From positions 3,511,501 to 3,575,500 of the forward strand of contig NZ_CP046052.1 of assembly GCF_004802635.2 (NCBI RefSeq): a stretch of 64,000 nt of DNA. Reading direction: 5' to 3'. The notes under the pieces are model-generated. The model saw nothing but the letters and a program-made list of their open reading frames with translations. It did not search any database and was not told the DNA's origin. This stretch comes from Methylocystis heyeri (GTDB taxonomy: Bacteria; Pseudomonadota; Alphaproteobacteria; Rhizobiales; Beijerinckiaceae). This document shows, in pieces, positions 36,159 to 44,001 of this stretch (position 1 is the first letter of the stretch; every line of letters starts with the position of its first letter). Made by a program: the position numbers and the translations under genes.

Positions 36159-37745
36159 ATGATCGCCGACGAGAAGCCCCTGCGCGGCTGGCGCCTATGG
36201 TTGTTCACTGCTGTGCTCGCTCTCGGCACCATGGTCGTCTTAACCAACGTGCCCGGCTACACCATCACCGTTCCCTATGTCTCCGGCAGCCTGGGCGGCG
36301 TTACGCCGAGTTTCGGCGGCTGGGCGACGACCGACCACATGGTCGGGCTCGCGCTGGGCCTGCCTTTCGCGCGCTGGCTTTCGGCCCGTTTCGGCGATTA
36401 CCGGGTCTATGTCGTCGCCTTCCTGCTCTATGCAGCAGCAGCCTGGATTTGCGCCACCAGCGAAACCCTGTGGCAGTTCCTGCCGGGGCGCATCGTGCTC
36501 GGCTTCATCGGGGGCGTGACGCTTCCCCTCGGCCAATCGCTCGCGCTGCGGGAGTTTCCGGAACAATCCCGGACCCTCGTCGTCGGATTCTGGGGCGTCC
36601 TGAGCATGACGCCCTTCACCATCGGCGTTTTCATCGCCGGCTGGTTCGCCGAATTCATGAGCTGGCGCGCTCTGTTCTACACCGACATCATTGCGGGCGC
36701 GCTGATCGCGGGCGTCGTCGGCGCTCTGCTTTACGGACGCGGCTTCAGCGCCAGGATCGTGCGTTTCGACCTCATCGGCGTGGCGCTGCTCACGGCCGTG
36801 GTTTACGGCCTGCAGACCATCTTCAACATGGGCAATGATTTCGACTGGTTCGCCTCGCCCATATTGCAGACGGCCCTCGTCGTGGTGTCGATCGCCCTTC
36901 CCGCTTTCGTGATCTGGGAGCTCGGCGAGCGCAACCCGGCGCTCGACCTGCGCCTGTTCCGGAACCGCAATTACGCCATCGCGACCTTCAGCTCGGTATT
37001 CGGCTTCCTGGTCATCCAGGGCCTGCTGTCGATATTGGTGAGCCAGCTGCAGGTGCTCAACGGCTATTCCTCCTCGCTCGCGGGCCTGGTCTATCTGCTG
37101 ATGTTCGCGGTCGCAGGGCCCATCGTCGCCATTCTCCACGAACTCAACAAGACGGTCGACGTGCGGCTGGTTTCCTTCTTCGACTTCCTGGGACTTGCGG
37201 CGACGCTGACCTGGTTCGGTCTATTCGACCGATTCGCCTGGTTCGATCAGCTTTCCTGGCCGGTGCTGTCCTTCGGCGTCTTCATCGCCCTGTTTTTCGC
37301 GCCGCTCGCGAGCCTCGCCATGCATGGGCTCTCGGGGTCGAAGCTGATCCGCGCCGCGGAGGAACTCGCCTTGTTGCGCACCGTTGCGGGGGCTTTCGGC
37401 ATTTCGCTGATCGCAGTGGTGCAGTTCCGGCGGACGCCTTTCCATCAGCTGGGTCTCGCGGACCACCTCGGCGGACGGCGTTTCGCCTCGCTGGACCTCG
37501 TGTCGCAATTGACCGCCAAACTCGAAGCCGCCGGCGTCATGCCCGCCGCGATCACCCGAGAACTCGGAAACCTGATGCGCGAACAGTCCTCGCTGCTGGG
37601 GATGAACGACGCCTTTCTTCTCGGCGCGTCGGTGTTCGTCGCGCTGGCGATCCTCGTCTGGTTTGCGCATCCGACCCTCATCGCCTTCTGGAGGCGCGGG
37701 GATCGGGCGCATCTGCAGGCCGAGGAGCTCATGGAGTCGCCATGA
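36159..37745 (+). CDS. MFS transporter, DHA2 (EmrB/QacA) type
   Basis: The protein has about 14 hydrophobic segments. TM1 is RLWLFTAVLALGTMVVL, and RWLSARFGDYRVYVV is the loop 2-3 motif. Motif C-like ALREFPEQSRTLVVGFWGVLSMTPFTIG follows. The frame is open from TTG 36081, but ATG 36159 (MIADEKPLRGWRL) has GGAG six bases upstream and a normal pre-TM1 tail, giving 528 residues. Such proteins export drugs or organic compounds by proton antiport in the inner membrane. The operator-promoter upstream suggests induction by a TetR-like regulator not seen in this window. No membrane-fusion partner is adjacent. Confidence 0.88.
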   Translation: MIADEKPLRGWRLWLFTAVLALGTMVVLTNVPGYTITVPYVSGSLGGVTPSFGGWATTDHMVGLALGLPFARWLSARFGDYRVYVVAFLLYAAAAWICATSETLWQFLPGRIVLGFIGGVTLPLGQSLALREFPEQSRTLVVGFWGVLSMTPFTIGVFIAGWFAEFMSWRALFYTDIIAGALIAGVVGALLYGRGFSARIVRFDLIGVALLTAVVYGLQTIFNMGNDFDWFASPILQTALVVVSIALPAFVIWELGERNPALDLRLFRNRNYAIATFSSVFGFLVIQGLLSILVSQLQVLNGYSSSLAGLVYLLMFAVAGPIVAILHELNKTVDVRLVSFFDFLGLAATLTWFGLFDRFAWFDQLSWPVLSFGVFIALFFAPLASLAMHGLSGSKLIRAAEELALLRTVAGAFGISLIAVVQFRRTPFHQLGLADHLGGRRFASLDLVSQLTAKLEAAGVMPAAITRELGNLMREQSSLLGMNDAFLLGASVFVALAILVWFAHPTLIAFWRRGDRAHLQAEELMESP

Positions 37746-37787
37746 TCGTCATTGCGGAAAGGCGGCGAGTGTTGCATCCGTCATGAA

Positions 37788-37808
37788 TATATCGTAGCAC
37801 GATGATAT
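37788..37808. promoter_or_regulatory. Palindromic operator (site 2)
   Basis: TATATCGT-AGC-ACGAT-G-ATAT shares the ATCGT-N3-ACGAT core of sites 1 and 3, with one extra base in the right arm. It lies in the gap between the MFS gene and the antiporter start. Confidence 0.55.
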
Positions 37809-37999
37809 CGCTCAGCCATTGCGGGCGGCGCCTCGTTCTTCCCGCGACAGACAGACACGAAGCGCATGGTCGGGCTCCGCGCCGACACGGCGCTTTTCGA
37901 TGCTGGGCATTCGCGTTCCTCGCCGCAGAAAGGGCTCCGGGAAGCGCCGCATCAAAAAAGAATGTGAGAACGACAACCACTCGATCCGCAGGAAGTAAT

Positions 38000-39160
38000 A
38001 TGACCGCAGCTTTGACCGTCGCAGCGCTATGGGTCGCGCTGGCCTTGATCGCAGGCCTTCTTTCCTACTCGTTCAGGGTGTCCGCCGCCCTGATGGAAAT
38101 CGTCATCGGGGTCGTCGCCCAACTCTTGCTCGGTCCGGAGATCATGGGCGCCGACGCGAGCTGGATCAAGTTTCTGTCGACCGTCGGCGCGGTGCTTCTG
38201 ACCTTCCTCGCCGGCACCGAAATCGAGCCCGAGGTCCTCAAGCTCAAATGGAAAGAGGCGGGCTCCGTCGGCTTCGCCAGCTTTCTGGCTCCCTTTCTGA
38301 TCTGCGCCGGCGCCGCCCATTTTCTGCTGGGATGGGGCGTCATGGGCAGCTGGCTCGCGGGTCTTTCGATGTCGACGACATCGGCCGCTGTGATCTATGC
38401 GGTGACGCTGGAATTCGGCTTCAACAAGGTCGAATATGGCAAGACGCTTCTCATCGCCACCTTCGTCACCGATGTCGCCACGGTTCTGGCGCTGGGCCTC
38501 ACCTTCACCCCGTTCACGATGAAGACGCTCACGGCCGTGTTCATCGCGGTGGTGGTTCTGCTGGCGCTGCCGAAGATCGCGACTCCTTTCTTCAGGCAGT
38601 TCGGCGGACTCTTGTCCGAGCTGGAGACCAAATTTTTGCTCCTGTGCCTGCTCGGCATGGCCGCTCTGGCTACATGGGCCGACAGCGAGGCGGTGCTGGC
38701 CGGCTATGTCGTCGGCATGGTGCTCGCCGGCAGCGTCGGCTCCAACCACGAGCTCATTCGGCGGCTGCGCACATTGACCTTCGGCCTGCTGACGCCATTC
38801 TTTTTCATACTCGTCGGGTCGCTGGTTTCAGTGCCTGCATTGATAGCCGCGCCGGGCGCGACGATTTTCTTCTTCGTGACCAAGGTGCTCACCAAAACCG
38901 CGGGCATCTTTCCGGTGGCGAAGCATTTCGGTTCGACGACCAGGGAGGCGATGTACACCAGCCTGATCATGTCCACCGGGCTGACTTTCGGCACGATCGC
39001 GGCGCTGTTCGGCCTCAAGCACGGCATCATCGACGCAGGTCAGTATTCGAGCCTCGTCGCCGCGGTCATCACGACGGCCGTGATACCGACCATCGTCGCC
39101 AATATCTACTTCCTGCCGACCCACCTGCTCCCGAAAGCTCCCGAGCAAGAGAACCAATAG
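38000..39160 (+). CDS. CPA2-type cation:proton antiporter
   Basis: ATG 38000 has AGGAAG nine bases upstream and gives MTAALTVAALWVALALIAGLLSYSF, 386 residues. The upstream part of the frame is non-coding. About 12 transmembrane segments include GVVAQLLLGPEIMGADASWIKFLSTVGAVLLTFLAGTEIEPE and LSMSTTSAAVIYAVTLEFGFNK, characteristic of the KefB/NapA-like Na+/K+:H+ exchanger domain. No TrkA-N domain follows. A universal stress protein starts 20 bases downstream, a common pairing. It probably serves ion or pH homeostasis. Confidence 0.9.
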   Translation: MTAALTVAALWVALALIAGLLSYSFRVSAALMEIVIGVVAQLLLGPEIMGADASWIKFLSTVGAVLLTFLAGTEIEPEVLKLKWKEAGSVGFASFLAPFLICAGAAHFLLGWGVMGSWLAGLSMSTTSAAVIYAVTLEFGFNKVEYGKTLLIATFVTDVATVLALGLTFTPFTMKTLTAVFIAVVVLLALPKIATPFFRQFGGLLSELETKFLLLCLLGMAALATWADSEAVLAGYVVGMVLAGSVGSNHELIRRLRTLTFGLLTPFFFILVGSLVSVPALIAAPGATIFFFVTKVLTKTAGIFPVAKHFGSTTREAMYTSLIMSTGLTFGTIAALFGLKHGIIDAGQYSSLVAAVITTAVIPTIVANIYFLPTHLLPKAPEQENQ

Positions 39161-39179
39161 ATTCGAGAGAAGGCCACAC

Positions 39180-39599
39180 ATGTTCGCCAAAATCCTGAAC
39201 GCCAACGATGGTTCCGAGACCGCCTTCCGCTCCTTCTCGCTGGCGATGTCGCTCGCCAAGCGGGACGGCGCCGAGCTGCACATGGTTTGCGTGGAGGAAA
39301 TTCCCTACATGCCCGAATTCGTGCAGGAGGTGGAGGTCCTCGACGACAAAACGGCGCGCCGCATCGATAAGCTCCTGCAGCAAGCGCAGGCGATGGCGGA
39401 AGCCGAGCAGGTGAAGCTCGTGACCCATGTGCTGAAAGGACATCCCGTGCGGGATATCGTCAGGCTCGGGGAGGAGCTGAAAGCCGATCTGATCGTGATC
39501 GGCGCGGTGGGACATTCCGCGCTGTATGAGCGGCTGATCGGGAGCCGCGCCGATCGCATCGTGCAGCTCGCCAAATGCCCGGTGCTCGTCGTGAAATAG
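39180..39599 (+). CDS. Universal stress protein (UspA family)
   Basis: The 139-residue single Usp domain starts MFAKILNANDGSETAFRSFSLAMSLAKRDGAELHMVCVEE. It ends with the ATP-binding signature VIGAVGHSALYERLIGSRADRIVQLAKCPVLVVK (G-2x-G-9x-G-S pattern). It is cotranscribed with the antiporter and may sense ATP for it. Cytosolic. Confidence 0.93.
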   Translation: MFAKILNANDGSETAFRSFSLAMSLAKRDGAELHMVCVEEIPYMPEFVQEVEVLDDKTARRIDKLLQQAQAMAEAEQVKLVTHVLKGHPVRDIVRLGEELKADLIVIGAVGHSALYERLIGSRADRIVQLAKCPVLVVK

Positions 39600-39615
39600 G
39601 ACGATTTCCAAAAAA

Positions 39616-39652
39616 CGCCGGGACCGCGAATTTGACGGTCTCGGCGTTTCGC
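39616..39652 (+). terminator. Hairpin after the usp gene
   Basis: AACGCCGGGACCG and CGGTCTCGGCGTT pair with one mismatch around a 9-base loop. There is only a weak T-rich tail, so termination may be partial. Confidence 0.5.
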
Positions 39653-39749
39653 CACCGGGCTCCGCGTTGGATCGGGGCGTCGCCTCCGCGCCGATCAGTT
39701 CGCGCGGAGTTTCGCGCTCACTATCCTGCATTCAATTGAGCGTTCGCTG

Positions 39750-40010
39750 ATGAAACGAGTTCTGCGCTACGGGGCCTGTCTCATGTGCCTCACACAGAGC
39801 GCCGCCGGGCAACAATATGAGTCCGGGGGAGGCCATTCCTATCTTTCGGGGGAAACCGCCAACCCTTACGCCTATCAGCGACATACGGAAGATCGGTCGT
39901 CGGATTACGGGTATCGGCATCCCGCCAACGGCTACGCCTATCCCTATGAGGATGGCGAGCATTATTCACCCTATGCGTATGATCGGTTCCGCGGCTATCG
40001 GGATCGCTGA
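39750..40010 (+). CDS. Small secreted Tyr-rich protein
   Basis: The 86-residue frame begins with a signal-peptide-like MKRVLRYGACLMCLTQSAAG. A hydrophilic region very rich in tyrosine, histidine and glycine follows (NPYAYQRHTE, NGYAYPYEDGEHYSPYAYDRF). I do not recognise a family. Such Tyr/His-rich tails occur in small envelope or metal-associated proteins. Coding status is likely but not certain, because a frame on the other strand is also open. Confidence 0.55.
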   Translation: MKRVLRYGACLMCLTQSAAGQQYESGGGHSYLSGETANPYAYQRHTEDRSSDYGYRHPANGYAYPYEDGEHYSPYAYDRFRGYRDR

Positions 40011-40073
40011 TCGGACATATCCGCCTGCGTCGATCCGTCACACTCAACGTCCTTGCGTTCAACGCCGAAAAAC

Positions 40074-40092
40074 TACATCGTATTACGATGTA
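40074..40092. promoter_or_regulatory. Palindromic operator (site 3)
   Basis: TACATCGT-ATT-ACGATGTA is a perfect 8+3+8 palindrome. A -10-like TATATT (40091-40096) follows at once. The next gene downstream is the small membrane peptide at 40241. Confidence 0.65.
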
Positions 40093-40240
40093 TATTATCC
40101 GCGTCGGGGCGCTAAGCCGCTAAACCGATATGGGTTCATGTGGCGGCGAATGCGCGCCAACTCCTTTATCATGCGCGCTTTCCTTTCGGTACAACAATTC
40201 CGGCAGAACGAGAGGCGCGTCGCTTATGGAGAACATCACT

Positions 40241-40348
40241 ATGAAAACGATCCAAGGCAAATCCGATCGTGTGCGGGCCGCCATGGCGGCGGGTGCGATC
40301 ACGCTCGGAATTTTCTTCGTCACGCTGATCGCCAAAGGCTTCGGCTGA
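40241..40348 (+). CDS. Small single-span membrane peptide
   Basis: ATG 40241 with GGAG nine bases upstream gives a 35-residue peptide, MKTIQGKSDRVRAAMAAG followed by AITLGIFFVTLIAKGFG. A basic N-terminus is followed by one hydrophobic span of about 17 residues. It lies 150 bases after operator site 3. The function is unknown; it could be a stress-induced membrane peptide. The gap 40349-40693 after it shows no further gene. Confidence 0.5.
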   Translation: MKTIQGKSDRVRAAMAAGAITLGIFFVTLIAKGFG

Positions 40349-40693
40349 TATCATGACGAAAGCCGGCTCAAGCGCATTCGGTACAAATCGAGCCGAACGC
40401 GCTTCGAGATCATAGATTTGGCTTACGGAGTTTTTCGCGACACGCCTTGTCTGATGACTGTGCGCAAGGGAAGCGCTGCGAGAGCGTCGTCGCTCTCTCG
40501 GCGCCGAGGAGGCGCTGATCCTTCGGAGAAGATCTCTCCGTGGACCTCCGATCAAAAACGCCGTCGCGAAGGATTCCCGGCCGTGGGTCCGTAGGGGAAC
40601 GCAAGCGCCGACATTTAAGCAAACTTAACTTGAGTCGGCCGCCCGCTGAATTACCTTCGTCTGATATCGCACGTCGAATATAGAGAGGCCGTC

Positions 40694-40978
40694 ATGAAGC
40701 TCAGCAGCGCAGCAGTGCTTGCGATCCTGGTCGGTTCTTCGACCCCCGTCTTCGCGCAATTCCCGATCCCCCCGTCCCCGCCGCCGGAACAAACCGGCAT
40801 TCACTGCCAGGACTTCCGTCAGCTGTCGAATGGAGCCTGGACCCCGGTCAGGCGAGTGACGCTGACCGCGCCGCAGGGGCCCTTCACCGTCGAGCCGGGA
40901 GAATCCTTCGGCATCGAGACCGGAGGCCATCTCTTCAACCTGAGAATCGCCCGAATACTGAACGACCAGTGCCGGTAA
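40694..40978 (+). CDS. Small secreted protein, paralogue of 43075-43350
   Basis: The 94-residue precursor has the signal peptide MKLSSAAVLAILVGSSTPVFAQ. The mature part is CQDFRQLSNGAWTPVRRVTLTAPQGPF.VEPGESFGIETGG..NLRIARILNDQCR. The shared pattern C-x-DFR...GAW...GP.GPF.VE.GE.F.I..GG...A.IL...CR also defines the protein encoded at 43075-43350. Two cysteines may form one disulfide. I do not recognise a named family. It lies convergent with the porin gene. Confidence 0.75.
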   Translation: MKLSSAAVLAILVGSSTPVFAQFPIPPSPPPEQTGIHCQDFRQLSNGAWTPVRRVTLTAPQGPFTVEPGESFGIETGGHLFNLRIARILNDQCR

Positions 40979-41124
40979 ATCCGGATTCGGACCGTTTATG
41001 GGGCGAAGGTTTCCCCCCGGGCCAAAAGCGTAAGCGCATTTGCGCTTCGGTCAAATATCCGCGCGATCGCCGCTGCTCGCGCCGATCTCTCGGCGCGAGC
41101 GGTAAACCGGTCGAGCGGGCCGCG

Positions 41125-42918
41125 TCACCAGTCGATCTGCGTGCGCACCAGGAAGGTGTTGGGGTGCGCGCCGTTGAGATAGGGCTGGCTGTAGGGCGCC
41201 GCGAGCGCCATCACTCTGGTCCAGTTGGCCATCACGCGCACGCCCGGTTCGGCGTACCAGTTGAGGCCGACGGTGACGTCCTGTTCGCGTCCGCCATTGA
41301 CCCCGGAGTTGAAAATGAGGGTCTTCGCCTTGGTCGTAGGCGCCAATGCGATCAGATTGGCGAATGTGCTTCCCTGATACGGACCGCTGTTCAAATCCAC
41401 CTCGCTGTAGCGCGCGGTGAGCGCCCAGGCTCCCCAGCCGCCCTGGCTGAGCGGATGCTTGATCTGGATTTGCCTGAAGCTGCCTCCGCCGGAATTGTTG
41501 TCGACCTGATAAGCGGCGGCCTTGGACTCCCCGGTCAGGAAATATATCCCCGACACATAATAGCCGCTGTAGTTCAGCGAGGAGCCGCCGGGGGAAAGAA
41601 TCCCGGCCAGATTGGCCTCGAGAATGCGCGAGTTGTCGCGGTTGTACTGCGCATTCATATATTCGGCCTGGATAGACGCCGGCCCGAACACGGCGACGCC
41701 CTCGAGGCCGTAGCCGAGCAGGTTTTTCACGCAATGACCGGCGACGGCAGGGTTGCCCGCTATGCCATAGGCGCCGCAGGAAAGGTCGGGCGTGCCGAGA
41801 AGATTCGTCTTCAGCACGTTGCTTTCCATATAGGTGTTGGCGCCCGGCGTCAGGACGCGGTCGTCGTTGCCGGCGGTCGAGTCGTTGGGACGATGATAGC
41901 GGCCCGAGGCGCCGAAATGCAGCAGGCGATCTTCCGACCAGATCGGCGCGTAAGTGGCGCGAGCCGTCACGTCGAAATACTGGCTGCCGCCCGTGGAGAT
42001 CCAGCCCGCCTTGGAAGGAACCCAGAGCGGGACCGGATAGTCGGCGGTCGGCTTGAGCGCTGCGTCTTCGACGCTGGTGCTGCTGAGGGCCGCCTTGAAG
42101 GTCCAGTTGGCGCCGTGGGTCAGAGCCGCGACGCCGACATGGCGGGCGGCGCCGAAAGTATCGGACATCAGCGAGCGCTCGATGAAGTCGATATAGTTTT
42201 TGGAGCCGGTGCGCTCCATGCCGTGAGGCAGGTAGAAATTGCCGATCTGGATTTCGATCGGATTATCGAGGAAGGGCGGCTTGAGCCCCGGATGTATCAG
42301 GGCGAGATAGGCGTCGCGGATGCCGCCGACCGCGCCGACCGTCGCGGCGTTGCTGCCGCCGACGAAATCGTACTGGAATTTATATTCCCAGATGCTGCGC
42401 AGCCGGCCTTCGACCTGGAGGCGCGCCTGGGTGAGATTGGCGGTCTCCGAAAGGCCTTTCTCAGGTTGGGTGGATCCGCCGCCATCGACATAAATGCGGC
42501 CGCCCAGATGAAAGGAGTCGGCGTGGTCGAGCGACTGCACGGAAAGCCCGTGGCTCAAGTCGATGAAGAACGGAAGCGGCGCGTGGCCGGAACCGCTTTT
42601 CCCCGGTTCGACGTCGCGCGAGGCGTCCGCAACCTTCCTTTTGTGGGTTTCGGTGCGGACTTCTTTCAGCTTGCGGTCCTGCTCGGCGGTCTTTCCCTCG
42701 TAGCGGTGCAACTGCGACTTCAGCGATTGGACCTCGCCGATGGTCTGTTCGAGTTTTTTCTTCAGCTCACGGATTTCGGCCGCGGTGTCGTCCGCCCGCG
42801 CCGCCTGCGTTGGCAGGAGCGCAAATGCGCTCAGCGCGGCGACGGTAAGTGGTTTGCCTTTTCCTGAATGTTTCAATTTTTGCCCCAACGATTGCGCCGC
42901 TGCGGAAAACCTCCGCAT
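41125..42918 (-). CDS. OprP/OprO-like porin with N-terminal coiled coil
   Basis: The 597-residue precursor has a long signal region (PLTVAALSAFALLPTQAARAD). A coiled coil follows (TAAEIRELKKKLEQTIGEVQSLKSQLHRYEGKTAEQDRKLKEV, about 45-90). Then comes a beta barrel of the phosphate-selective porin O/P type, with HLGGRIYVDGGG, QARLQVEGRLRSIWEYKFQYDFVGG and a last strand NTFLVRTQIDW ending in an aromatic residue. The coiled coil probably anchors to or reaches the peptidoglycan. The substrate is unknown. The gap upstream has no clear Pho box. Confidence 0.88.
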   Translation of the reverse strand: MRRFSAAAQSLGQKLKHSGKGKPLTVAALSAFALLPTQAARADDTAAEIRELKKKLEQTIGEVQSLKSQLHRYEGKTAEQDRKLKEVRTETHKRKVADASRDVEPGKSGSGHAPLPFFIDLSHGLSVQSLDHADSFHLGGRIYVDGGGSTQPEKGLSETANLTQARLQVEGRLRSIWEYKFQYDFVGGSNAATVGAVGGIRDAYLALIHPGLKPPFLDNPIEIQIGNFYLPHGMERTGSKNYIDFIERSLMSDTFGAARHVGVAALTHGANWTFKAALSSTSVEDAALKPTADYPVPLWVPSKAGWISTGGSQYFDVTARATYAPIWSEDRLLHFGASGRYHRPNDSTAGNDDRVLTPGANTYMESNVLKTNLLGTPDLSCGAYGIAGNPAVAGHCVKNLLGYGLEGVAVFGPASIQAEYMNAQYNRDNSRILEANLAGILSPGGSSLNYSGYYVSGIYFLTGESKAAAYQVDNNSGGGSFRQIQIKHPLSQGGWGAWALTARYSEVDLNSGPYQGSTFANLIALAPTTKAKTLIFNSGVNGGREQDVTVGLNWYAEPGVRVMANWTRVMALAAPYSQPYLNGAHPNTFLVRTQIDW

Positions 42919-43074
42919 GCGCTCAGCTCGCGCCCAGAAAAACCCGAGTCGGCAACAAAGTCAAGTCGATCTATAGACTATAGGTGGTAGGTGAACTCCT
43001 GTCGCCCGCAGAATAGGCCGAACGGCCTCAGGCAACATTCGCGGGCGCTCGATCGAAAACAAGAGGAGGCCTCG

Positions 43075-43350
43075 TCAGCGACAGCGACTGTCGAGGATCT
43101 CGGCGACCTTCACCCCATAATTTGTTGTGCCTCCAAGCTGGATCCTGAAAATCTCGCCCGCTTCGACAGCAAAGGGGCCGTGGGGCCCGTAGATCACGCT
43201 GGGATGGACAGCGACCCATGCGCCGTCTTGCCTGAGGCGGAAGTCGGCGCAGGAAAGGGTCGCCATGCTTGGCCCAGGCTGGGCGGCGGCTGCGCCCAAA
43301 CCAAGCTCCAGGACCACAAAGGCGAGCATTAAAAGCCTGGTGCGGATCAT
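43075..43350 (-). CDS. Small secreted protein, paralogue of 40694-40978
   Basis: ATG 43350 gives 91 residues with signal peptide MIRTRLLMLAFVVLELGLGAAAAQ. The mature part is CADFRLRQDGAWVAVHPSVIYGPHGPFAVEAGEIFRIQLGG.NYGVKVAEILDSRCR. It matches the protein at 40694 along its whole mature part. The frame is open upstream, but this is the only start that exposes a signal peptide. It sits upstream of the porin on the same strand. Confidence 0.75.
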   Translation of the reverse strand: MIRTRLLMLAFVVLELGLGAAAAQPGPSMATLSCADFRLRQDGAWVAVHPSVIYGPHGPFAVEAGEIFRIQLGGTTNYGVKVAEILDSRCR

Positions 43351-43624
43351 CGACGACTCCCGAAAAAAGCGCCTCATGGAGCTCGACCGGCTCTGTTGGA
43401 CAAGGGAACAAATGGCGCGCTTCCAGCTGTTTTCCAATCGTTTTTCGAAAGGGAAACCCGCAGGTCATGTTGTTCGTCTCCCGGAAAAAGCAGCTAGAAA
43501 TCCTGCGGGCGCGCAAACTTAATACTTTTTCATTTGTATATGACAGCCATATGACACACGATTTCAGAATAGGCCAAAGCAGGGGCTTTGGGGGGTGCGC
43601 ACGACTGAATAGGGAGCAAAGACT

Positions 43625-43885
43625 ATGATTGGACGTTCAATTCGCCATGTTTTTCCCGCGGTCGCGGGGTTCTTTCTCGTTTTGTCCTTCGCCCCGGCGC
43701 ATGCCGAAGAGAGCGCGATGGACGCCTGCCGCAGATGGACAGGGAATGGCGGCGGCGAGCAATATAAGTGCTTCGACTGTCTGAGGGCCGTCGGCGCCGG
43801 ACCCAATGAGCACTGGGTCAATACATGTGCAAATGAAACGCAGCCCGGCATGCCCCGCCCGGGGTGGATCTCCCCCTTCGACTGA
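43625..43885 (+). CDS. Small secreted cysteine-containing protein
   Basis: The 86-residue precursor begins MIGRSIRHVFPAVAGFFLVLSFAPAHAEE, a clear signal peptide. Its mature part has four cysteines (DACRRW, YKCFDCLRAVG, VNTCANE), probably two disulfides or a metal site. No family is recognised. It is one of several small exported proteins around the two porins. The 274-base gap before it has no other gene. Confidence 0.65.
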   Translation: MIGRSIRHVFPAVAGFFLVLSFAPAHAEESAMDACRRWTGNGGGEQYKCFDCLRAVGAGPNEHWVNTCANETQPGMPRPGWISPFD

Positions 43886-43921
43886 CGGATACGACTTCGA
43901 TCGGTGAACGCTGCGCCTGAA

Positions 43922-43954
43922 ACAAAAAAACCTCCGGCCGCGCGGGCCGGAGGT
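43922..43954 (-). terminator. Rho-independent terminator of the second porin gene
   Basis: On the minus strand ACCTCCGGCC and GGCCGGAGGT form a strong stem with a 4-base loop. TTTTTTTG follows. Confidence 0.92.
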
Positions 43955-44001
43955 AAGTTGCGGAAAGCGCAGGCTTAACCAGCCTGCGCGGCGCCTTCAA
44001 A

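Noticed and set aside
40969-42867. 632-codon plus-strand frame opposite the OprP-like porin
   Set aside because: Shadow frame; no family motifs, and the porin has a signal peptide and barrel strands.
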